From Lachnospiraceae bacterium (GTDB lineage Bacteria; Bacillota; Clostridia; Lachnospirales; Lachnospiraceae), in NCBI GenBank assembly GCA_017961385.1, contig JAGCXJ010000080.1, positions 1 through 5,519 of the forward strand: a DNA stretch of 5,519 nucleotides. The letters are read 5' to 3'. Positions 1 to 5,519 of this stretch are shown one piece after another; position 1 is the stretch's first letter, and every line of letters starts with the position of its first letter. Below the pieces are notes generated by a model. The model saw only the letters and a list, made by a program, of their open reading frames with translations. It did no database searches and had not been told where the DNA came from. Made by a program: the position numbers and the translations under genes.

Positions 1-151
1 ACATATACACATCGCTTAGATGATAGCGCTTTAAAAAGCGGAGCATCTCCTGCTGATAGGTATTAAGCTGCTTTTCATTCTCGGCATGCTTGTCTCTCTT
101 TTCTCTTTCCTCTTCATAGAGGTTGTATACCTTTAGAAGCTCCTTTGCCGA
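1..151 (-). pseudogene. Apparent severed C-terminal part of the coiled-coil membrane protein gene
   Basis: Directly after the TAA at 154-152, the same frame is open for 50 codons to the left edge and continues off the window. It reads SAKELLKVYNLYEEEREKRD and then a similar charged helix with LNTYQQEMLRFLKRYHLSDV near its end. Its Lys/Glu-rich, heptad-like character matches the preceding protein, and it uses the same codon style. There is no start codon near its beginning and no upstream spacing for a separate gene: the first in-frame ATG is 36 codons in, and the better-placed ATG at about 118 is in another frame that stops within about 30 codons. It is best read as the remainder of the upstream gene, separated by one nonsense codon, either a real mutation or a base-call error. 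Translation of this part as a separate protein or by readthrough cannot be excluded. Confidence 0.6.
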
Positions 152-1012
152 TTAGGTATTGTACTTATTATATAGGTAATCAAGCAGGTTCTTGTTGTTC
201 ACGTATCTTATCTTTACGGTATTCTGCAACAGTATGATACGGTTTATCGCTTTTGCGGTCTTTATCCTCTCCTTGTCATCATCCGTATATCTTACATATA
301 TGACAGTGACGGCTATGGCTATGGCAAGAGTCGTTATGATAAAGCCGATACGCGTATCCATGTTAAATCCAAACTGCAGAACGAGCAGCATTAAAATGCA
401 GGCGATAGCCGCAAACATGCATATCATGAGCATGCCTCTTAAGTTGTTCACGCTGTTTTTAAGTTCTGAATTTCCATATACATATCCAAGCTTTTCATCA
501 TCGAGCTTTTTAAGATCATCTCTTATCAGCGATCTGTGCTCCTCTGCAGCCTTAAGATCCTCGTAAGCCTTTGGCATCTCGTTTGCAAACTGTTGCATGG
601 ACTTAAACTGCGCATCGCTCATCAGATTCTTCGATCTGAAGTATTCATTTCTTTCCTTCTCGATCTCTATTATCTTTTCAGCAGTTGCACGCAGATTTGC
701 CAGTTCGCCACCGGGAAGGTTTTCTATCTCATCCATATCCTGAAGCTTGCCGGTAACGGTGTTGTACTCAACAGAAAGACGGTCTATCTGTTCAGACGCA
801 TTCTTTACCTGCTCAACTAAGCTTCTGATATACTTTTCACGCTGAAGATCATCACTGAGCTTTAACAGATGCCTGTCCTTGATCAGACTGTCCCAGCTCC
901 AGGCAAGGCTTTCTGTCTCCTCATCCATCTCGATGGCATACTCGGTGAAAAAATCATCCTCTTCTTTATTTTTTCCAAACAATCTGCTAAAAAAGCCGTT
1001 ACCAAGTGCCAT
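152..1012 (-). CDS. Coiled-coil protein with two membrane segments, probably truncated by an in-frame stop
   Basis: The 286-residue frame runs from ATG at 1012 to TAA at 154-152. Residues 1-44 start with a basic, glycine/phenylalanine-rich segment (GNGFFSRLFGKNK) and turn acidic. About 45-190 is long, charged and heptad-like, as in a coiled coil, with a break near PGG at 100-102. Two hydrophobic spans follow, about 193-215 and 222-240, separated by a short polar turn (NMDTR). This makes a hairpin with both ends on the same side, probably cytoplasmic because basic/charged regions flank it and there is no signal peptide. After the spans comes a helical segment ending YLYNKYNT. The start is supported by AGAGGG seven bases upstream. 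It overlaps the TPR gene by 14 bases. The frame continues as coding-like sequence beyond the stop (see 1-151), so the natural protein is probably longer. The family is not named; a membrane anchor for the operon's other products is inference. Confidence 0.8.
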   Translation of the reverse strand: MALGNGFFSRLFGKNKEEDDFFTEYAIEMDEETESLAWSWDSLIKDRHLLKLSDDLQREKYIRSLVEQVKNASEQIDRLSVEYNTVTGKLQDMDEIENLPGGELANLRATAEKIIEIEKERNEYFRSKNLMSDAQFKSMQQFANEMPKAYEDLKAAEEHRSLIRDDLKKLDDEKLGYVYGNSELKNSVNNLRGMLMICMFAAIACILMLLVLQFGFNMDTRIGFIITTLAIAIAVTVIYVRYTDDDKERIKTAKAINRIILLQNTVKIRYVNNKNLLDYLYNKYNT

Positions 1013-1832
1013 TTACATACCCTCTGTAGCTTCCCTTTACATCATCGGTCAATCGATCCAAGCTCTCATAATACGGGCCGCCTTCTTCCTTTTGCTGCTC
1101 TATCTCCTTAAGATACTTGTAAGCAGGCTGCTCTCCCCATGATAGCCTAAGTATCTCCATCTTTCTCTCGACCTCCAAGGAATCCTCATAGCTTTCCTTA
1201 TGCTCTGAAAGATAGTTAAGATACTTTGTCGGTTCATATGAAAGCTTCAGCGAAAGCAGCATCTCCTGATAGCTTTCGGTGTTTGCATAGTTCTCATATG
1301 CCTTTTGAAAAAATCCTGCAGCCTTTTCAAACAGAAACATCTTTGCCGCGCATACTCCGAGGTTGTGATATACTCCGGCTATAAGCTGCTCATCGCTGTC
1401 GGTAAGGTCACAGAGGATGTTCTCGTATTCCTCCATTGCCTTTCCGAATCTCCCTGCATTCAAAAGCCCGTCCGCTCTTACCTTCTTTCTGACATCGAGA
1501 CTCATTTTGCTGTTGTTTTCTATATCTTCTATCAGTGTGCTCCACTCATTCTCCGAATAGTAGCCAACTTCGTTATTGAGTATCCTTGCAAGGTTGCTTA
1601 AGGCGCCTTTTTTATCCGCTATCTCTTCTATATGATCCGCTAATCCTTCCAGTTTTAGCTCGGTCCTTATAAATTCAATGAGCTTTTCGTTGACAAAGTT
1701 ATCATCAAGCAAGAAAGCATTGTTATAGACATAATAACAGAGCTCCTCTATTGAATAGAGGTGCATGCATGCTTCTTTTACAAAATACGGATTGACGGCT
1801 AATTCGCCCATACACAACAATACATTGCTCAT
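999..1832 (-). CDS. TPR-like helical repeat protein, function unknown
   Basis: Complete 277-residue frame, ATG at 1832 to TAA at 1001-999. The N-terminal part (about 20-110) is helical and acidic, with YSIEELCYYVYNNAFLLDDN at 26-45 as its most distinctive segment. Residues about 115-148 (core DGLLNAGRFGKAMEEYENIL) and about 152-185 (core GVYHNLGVCAAKMFLFEKAA) match the small-large-aromatic spacing of tetratricopeptide helices, including the G-x-F/Y and A-x-x-x-Y/F pairs. Further helices with weaker repeat character continue to about 255. No membrane span or signal is seen, so it is probably cytoplasmic. TPR hairpins usually bind protein partners, so an adaptor linking the DUF5716 and DUF5717 proteins to the membrane protein encoded next is a reasonable inference, not shown. 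It starts 1 base after the DUF5716 stop with only a weak AGAG upstream, and its last 14 bases overlap the next gene. I do not recognise a named family beyond the TPR-like character. Confidence 0.82.
   Translation of the reverse strand: MSNVLLCMGELAVNPYFVKEACMHLYSIEELCYYVYNNAFLLDDNFVNEKLIEFIRTELKLEGLADHIEEIADKKGALSNLARILNNEVGYYSENEWSTLIEDIENNSKMSLDVRKKVRADGLLNAGRFGKAMEEYENILCDLTDSDEQLIAGVYHNLGVCAAKMFLFEKAAGFFQKAYENYANTESYQEMLLSLKLSYEPTKYLNYLSEHKESYEDSLEVERKMEILRLSWGEQPAYKYLKEIEQQKEEGGPYYESLDRLTDDVKGSYRGYVNGTW
1020..1025 (-). promoter_or_regulatory. Shine-Dalgarno site of the coiled-coil membrane protein gene
   Basis: AGAGGG lies 7 bases before the ATG at 1012, inside the coding region of the TPR gene. 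It is the only convincing ribosome-binding site at any of the three gene starts in the window, and it settles the start of this gene. Between it and the start is ATGTAA, an in-frame start-stop pair immediately before the true ATG; it is too close to the site to be used well. Confidence 0.7.
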
Positions 1833-1843
1833 ATCATAACTCT
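1830..1843 (-). promoter_or_regulatory. Coupled stop-start junction with weak Shine-Dalgarno, DUF5716 gene to TPR gene
   Basis: On the minus strand the junction reads AGAGTTATGATATG. The TGA stop and the ATG start are separated by a single T. AGAG sits 7 bases ahead of the start and is at best a weak ribosome-binding site, so reinitiation after the upstream stop is the likely way this gene is translated. Confidence 0.55.
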
Positions 1844-3078
1844 ATCTGTCTGGTAAACAGCTGATATGTGGTCGGATAGAATTCTCCGAATCCCATATCA
1901 GTCGCACAGACTCTCAGTCTGTCATCAGACTCCATGAATACCTTCAAATGAAGTCTCGTTGTCTTTGCTTCTCTCTCAGTAAGTCCGTCAAGGACTATCT
2001 CTATGCTCCTGACATTCTTTCCGTCAAGAGGCGTTATCAGTATCTCAAACGTATTATCCTTATCAAGGATGATATCAAATTCCTTCTTTGCATCATACCA
2101 GCTTTCTCCTCCGTCAAGGATCGCATAGTATGATTCCTCAGATCCTCTTAGCAGGTTCATGCCTATATTGGCCTTTAGCTTGTCCTTGCCAAGAAAGATA
2201 AGGCTCTGATTCATATCCGAGTCTATGAGTCTTTCTCTTGCCGCATAGCAGGCTCCCTTGCTGTAGAGGTTGTTTCCCTTAAATACTCTTCGTCCTCTGC
2301 AGAGCTCCTTCAGGGAATCATGACACCACTCGTCCTCAAATCCGTTTCCTATCAGGAATGCTCCGGATACGACGCTGTCTTTAGTATCTATCTTTATGAC
2401 ATCGCTAAATTCACTGTCCTTGTTATCATCGCTTGCAACTATGGGATGAATGGTCTCGTCAACAACAGATACCTGCGGTCTTGAATTTCTGTTAACGCTG
2501 AAATGATACCCTTTAAGATTTCTCTCTGAAAAATCATATACGAGTACATCCTGCTTCCAGAGTTCCTTCTGCTGGTGGATGACATAGTAGAAGATGCTCT
2601 CCTGTCTCCCGACAAAAAAGATCTTTGTATCATCAAATCCAAGGACTTCTGCCACAGACTCGAGCACTTCTATGGCTCTCTTTGTAAGATCGGGGACCGT
2701 AAACATGATCGCAGCTATCTTTTCTTTCGGAACTCTCTTTAGAAGAGTCATGCTCCTTTTGATAAACAGGGCAAGCAAAGCCACATGATCGAATTCATCC
2801 TCTCCGATCTTAAGCTTGTCTCCCACAAGAGCATGCTCCAAAAGATTTTCTACCATCGTGCCTTCTTCAACGCTGCTGTAGTTTTTGGCTTCGCGTCCGA
2901 AGAACCACTGATTGACTTCCATGCGCTTGAACAGACATGCAGGTATGTTGTAATCCTCCCTGCCTTCCGCAAGCGTCACTGTCTCAGGCATGGCGTCCTG
3001 CATGCCCATGTAGCTTATCTGTGCATATTCAGTTGAAAGATCGTAGCCTACTACGAATCGTTCACCAAATCCAAACAT
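1834..3078 (-). CDS. DUF5716-family protein, divergent Hsp70/actin-fold (ASKHA) ATPase-like
   Basis: Complete 414-residue frame, ATG at 3078 to TGA at 1836-1834. Residues 8-23 (FVVGYDLSTEYAQISY) resemble the phosphate-1 strand-turn of Hsp70/actin proteins, with Asp13 kept. Residues 126-148 (FTVPDLTKRAIEVLESVAEV, then LGF) resemble the Hsp70 'TVPAYF...A...AG' segment. Residues 177-195 (DVLVYDFSERNLKGYHFSV) sit where Hsp70 has its phosphate-2 DLGGGT loop; Asp182 is kept but the glycines are replaced by SERN. Residues 239-247 (GAFLIGNGF) fit the adenosine-binding LVGG motif, followed by a helix with GACYAARERL like the Hsp70 'AVAYGAA' helix. About 300-414 is beta-rich and ends in DMGFGEFYPTT, comparable in position to an Hsp70 substrate-binding domain. 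No signal peptide or membrane span is seen. The start follows the upstream stop by 2 bases with no clear Shine-Dalgarno. The DUF5716 name is from memory; nucleotide binding is inference and hydrolysis is doubtful. Confidence 0.82.
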   Translation of the reverse strand: MFGFGERFVVGYDLSTEYAQISYMGMQDAMPETVTLAEGREDYNIPACLFKRMEVNQWFFGREAKNYSSVEEGTMVENLLEHALVGDKLKIGEDEFDHVALLALFIKRSMTLLKRVPKEKIAAIMFTVPDLTKRAIEVLESVAEVLGFDDTKIFFVGRQESIFYYVIHQQKELWKQDVLVYDFSERNLKGYHFSVNRNSRPQVSVVDETIHPIVASDDNKDSEFSDVIKIDTKDSVVSGAFLIGNGFEDEWCHDSLKELCRGRRVFKGNNLYSKGACYAARERLIDSDMNQSLIFLGKDKLKANIGMNLLRGSEESYYAILDGGESWYDAKKEFDIILDKDNTFEILITPLDGKNVRSIEIVLDGLTEREAKTTRLHLKVFMESDDRLRVCATDMGFGEFYPTTYQLFTRQIEL

Positions 3079-3083
3079 TCTTA
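3076..3083 (-). promoter_or_regulatory. Coupled stop-start junction, DUF5717 gene to DUF5716 gene
   Basis: On the minus strand the junction reads TAAGAATG: the stop of the large helical protein, two bases, then the start of the Hsp70-like protein. The preceding 25 bases hold no GGAGG-like sequence, so the start probably depends on ribosomes ending the upstream gene and restarting. This would tie the amounts of the two proteins together. Confidence 0.6.
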
Positions 3084-5519
3084 CTGCGGTGAAAAGATAC
3101 TGTTCACCAGATACTCCTTGTATTTGTATTCTTCGAGCAGTCTCAAAGTCGTATCGTAATCCTTTAATGTATCAGCTATGGCGATATCATTTACCATTGA
3201 ATATCTGTCGCCTTCGCTGTGTGCCGTGACATCATTCTTTCCGACTGTACCGCTCTCTGTTAACTGCGGTCCGCTGCTTCTTTCCTCTGTGATGTAGTAC
3301 TGAAGCGACTCTCCGAAAAACAGGATGAATCTCTTTACATAGATGCCGCCGTACATATCGGTCATATCCTCTCTCGAATAACCGCCGATCTCATCATCCT
3401 GCTTGTTTATCACATAGTTTATGACAGTCTTTACACCGGGAGTTCCCCTGTATTCGACTAGCACCTGGTTATACACCTGAGCTGCGCCCGTCGAGATGTT
3501 CTTAAACTTTCCAAAGAACGGGAAGACAATGCCCTTCTTTACCATCAGCACCCTGATGAATTCCGATATGGTATCAGCCTTGTCATCACTTGTATATTCG
3601 CTCACATCCTTAGATATGTGCTGCAGCCATGCGAGCATGCATATATCTGTTATAGCACCCTCGACCTTGAAAAGTCTCTCCATCTCATCAAACATGTAGT
3701 CATCTACAAGTCTGCCTCTGACAAAGTTTTCATGTGCAAAGTATGACAGATATCTGAGCTCTACTTCATTCTTTGCACCGCCCTCGACATACTCCTTTAA
3801 TACGGCTGCCTCTTCTCCGATATATGCACCCGTTTCGAGAGTCTGCTTTATCATCCTCTCGCAGACTTCATAGGTGTCTATGTCAAATCCGCTTGCCGCT
3901 TTCCAGATATTTCTAAGCTTCTTTATCGGGCCCTTTGAAAATCTAACAAGATAACGCAAACCCTGCTCGTCATATTTTCCTCTTTCAAAAGCGCTGAGCA
4001 AGATGGCAGTGAGCTTTTCCTGCTCAAAAATTCCGTCGCGCTCTAAGATGCGTGATGCAAGACGCATTAAAAGTCTCGGTTCAAAGTTTTCAGCCCCGAA
4101 ATGTATCGTAAAGTCTACGGCATCATCAAGCCTTCCTCTTATGAGCATGAAACGCATCAGCTCATTGTAATCCTTGTATGATATATCCTCATACTTAAGA
4201 TCATTTAGGATCTCGTCTGCCGATACCACATCATCCTTTTCCAGGTAGTATCTTAAAAGAGGCAGTCTGATCATTCCCCTGTATGTATCTGTGATCTCAT
4301 CGCTTGATTCAAGATATCTGTATCTTTCAACGCTCTGATCTGTAACGAGCAAGAATTCCGGCGAATCATCACACAAGAACAGATTGAAAAGAAGGCTGTC
4401 AGTTGCCTTGTTCTCCATCTTGTATAGGATCTTTCCCGGTACAAAGAACTTCTCTGTAGAGTACTCCCTTGTCTGGAAATATCTGTTTCCGAACGCGTCC
4501 TCGAGTAAAACGGCATAGTCGTTTCCAAGAAGCGCCACATAAGCGCATCCATTGCTTACAGGATAGCTCATCTGCTTCTTTAGTCTCTCATCGACTACTA
4601 CTACGCTTACGATATCCTTATCCTCGACAGTGACGCAGTGTTTAAAGAGTATCTTAGAAAACTGTCTTAGGTTATCCTCTGTGAGCATATCCTCTAAAAC
4701 GATATTGCTGTACAGATATGCCAGGTTATGATCTATCCTTCCCTCATAGAGCTGCTTTATTATGAATCTGTCTATGCTCTCCCTGTATGTCAGATACATC
4801 TCCTGCATGCTTTCTCTGTTCTTTACGACATAGGAATACAGATATGCATTCTGAGCAGGCGGCAGAGATGACTGATATGAAAAATACATAAGTACTCTCT
4901 TTGGGATCGGCTCGTCTCTTCTAAGATCCATTGAGAGCATATATGACTCGTAGAGCTTGGTTAGCGGGAAGTTTCGATCAACGGCTTCCTCGTACCATGC
5001 AAAATACTCAGGTCCCGTCTTTGAACCCTTCATCAGCTGAACGCAGACAGACTGCAGAGCCTCATCGCTCCTTGTCTTGTCATATATGTGACGCATTATC
5101 CTAAGAAGCGTCGGATCATAGTTTTTGGACTTCATGACAAGGTAGGATACCTGTGACATGATGTCCTCGCTGAGCACTCCTTCTTTTGCTCCGTAGAGGA
5201 TTATCCTCTTTTCCTCTTTTTCAAGATGATGCAAAAGCGAAGGACTCTCGCTGAGTGCCTTTATGGCTTCTAAATAGATAACAGGGCTTATGCATCCCAT
5301 CCTTACCTGTTCTATTATCCAGGTAAACCTTCTGCTTGCGGATCTTCTCAGGTCCTCGCTAAGATGGATCAGGATCCATGCGATCCTCCAGTTTGTCCTG
5401 TCATTGTCATAGATGCTCTTTATCTGATCTGCTACTTCCCTTGAGTAATACTCGTCTGAGCTATATAGGGCATTCAGATAGAGATAGTAGCAGTACTCCT
5501 CGTTATTGGCATCCTCGAT
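3081..5519 (-). CDS. DUF5717-family large helical protein, C-terminal 812 residues (5' end outside window)
   Basis: The minus-strand frame is open from the right edge to a TAA at 3083-3081. The ATG at 5300 is only an internal methionine: the 73 codons upstream of it have no stop and read as the same kind of helical protein (for example EEYCYYLYLNALYSSDEYYS), so the start is off the window. Numbering from the first visible residue, roughly 1-290 is rich in paired amphipathic helices with aromatic residues, like an alpha-solenoid. About 300-400 is beta-rich (SYPVSNGCAYVALLGNDYAV and following). About 420-640 is helical again. A final beta-rich block at about 660-745 contains VEYRGTPGVKTVINYV and FILFFGESLQYYITEE, followed by a polar linker and a terminal helical tail. 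No signal peptide or membrane segment is visible, so a cytoplasmic location is likely. The resemblance to DUF5717, a family of large Lachnospiraceae proteins of unknown function, is from memory. It lies 2 bases ahead of the DUF5716-type gene. A scaffold role is inference only. Confidence 0.8.
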   Translation of the reverse strand: MEDANNEEYCYYLYLNALYSSDEYYSREVADQIKSIYDNDRTNWRIAWILIHLSEDLRRSASRRFTWIIEQVRMGCISPVIYLEAIKALSESPSLLHHLEKEEKRIILYGAKEGVLSEDIMSQVSYLVMKSKNYDPTLLRIMRHIYDKTRSDEALQSVCVQLMKGSKTGPEYFAWYEEAVDRNFPLTKLYESYMLSMDLRRDEPIPKRVLMYFSYQSSLPPAQNAYLYSYVVKNRESMQEMYLTYRESIDRFIIKQLYEGRIDHNLAYLYSNIVLEDMLTEDNLRQFSKILFKHCVTVEDKDIVSVVVVDERLKKQMSYPVSNGCAYVALLGNDYAVLLEDAFGNRYFQTREYSTEKFFVPGKILYKMENKATDSLLFNLFLCDDSPEFLLVTDQSVERYRYLESSDEITDTYRGMIRLPLLRYYLEKDDVVSADEILNDLKYEDISYKDYNELMRFMLIRGRLDDAVDFTIHFGAENFEPRLLMRLASRILERDGIFEQEKLTAILLSAFERGKYDEQGLRYLVRFSKGPIKKLRNIWKAASGFDIDTYEVCERMIKQTLETGAYIGEEAAVLKEYVEGGAKNEVELRYLSYFAHENFVRGRLVDDYMFDEMERLFKVEGAITDICMLAWLQHISKDVSEYTSDDKADTISEFIRVLMVKKGIVFPFFGKFKNISTGAAQVYNQVLVEYRGTPGVKTVINYVINKQDDEIGGYSREDMTDMYGGIYVKRFILFFGESLQYYITEERSSGPQLTESGTVGKNDVTAHSEGDRYSMVNDIAIADTLKDYDTTLRLLEEYKYKEYLVNSIFSPQ

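Noticed and set aside
27..41. Small inverted repeat around GCGCTTTAAAAAGCG as a possible terminator
   Set aside because: The stem is only about 5-6 pairs with almost no loop, there is no T-run on the minus strand after it, and it lies within a coding-like frame that continues past it.
152..154. Genome-wide reassignment of TAA as a sense codon
   Set aside because: TAA ends two other genes in the window immediately next to the following starts, so it works as a normal stop here.
192..566. Plus-strand open frame of 124 codons with hydrophobic character
   Set aside because: It is the antisense of the coiled-coil membrane gene. Its hydrophobicity and serine richness come from reading the complement of that gene, and no ribosome-binding site precedes it.
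536..1142. Several overlapping plus-strand open frames of 80-94 codons
   Set aside because: They lie antisense to well-supported minus-strand genes, overlap one another in different frames and show no domain-like sequence or start signals.
4271..4552. Minus-strand 93-codon frame within the DUF5717 gene
   Set aside because: It is in another frame of a long, well-supported coding region, has an Arg/Ser-rich low-quality translation, and no start signal. The 67-codon frame at 2439-2642 was rejected for the same reason.
3081..5300. Treating the ATG at 5300 as the true start of the DUF5717 gene
   Set aside because: The frame is open for all 73 codons between 5300 and the right edge, and they encode matching helical sequence, so this methionine is internal.
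1..5519. RNA genes, CRISPR arrays, insertion sequences or phage genes
   Set aside because: No tRNA- or rRNA-like sequence, spaced direct repeats, terminal inverted repeats or transposase/integrase motifs were seen; almost all bases are accounted for by the four genes and the severed tail.

Overview
The window is a compact stretch of bacterial DNA in which essentially every base lies in a gene read leftwards (minus strand). AT-leaning composition, frequent AGA/AGG arginine and ATA isoleucine codons, AG-rich ribosome-binding sequence and the gene families themselves all point to a Clostridia genome, most likely Lachnospiraceae (Butyrivibrio/Roseburia-like). The genus is a guess; the family-level call is an inference from protein resemblance recalled from memory, with no database search behind it.

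Layout in order of transcription (right to left): (1) 5519-3081, the last 812 codons of a large helical protein of the DUF5717 type, whose beginning lies outside the window; (2) 3078-1834, a 414-residue DUF5716-type protein that looks like a divergent Hsp70/actin-fold ATPase with a C-terminal beta domain; (3) 1832-999, a 277-residue protein with two TPR-like helical hairpins; (4) 1012-152, a 286-residue coiled-coil protein with two adjacent membrane segments. The first two junctions have gaps of 2 and 1 bases, and genes 3 and 4 overlap by 14 bases, so this is almost certainly one operon with coupled translation. No promoter or terminator is visible; the operon extends beyond both edges.

The clearest anomaly is at the end of gene 4. 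The reading frame ends at an ochre stop (152-154), yet the same frame stays open from 151 to the left edge and encodes 50 residues of highly charged, coding-like, coiled-coil sequence. This looks like a longer protein cut by a single nonsense codon (or a sequencing error), leaving a 286-residue product with both membrane segments but no C-terminal cytoplasmic helical tail.

How the genes could work together (inference): an Hsp70-like nucleotide-binding core (DUF5716) whose second phosphate loop is degenerate, a large helical scaffold (DUF5717), a TPR adaptor, and a membrane-anchored coiled-coil protein. Together they resemble an uncharacterised, membrane-tethered, chaperone-like or cytoskeleton-like assembly. 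None of the four has a function I can name.
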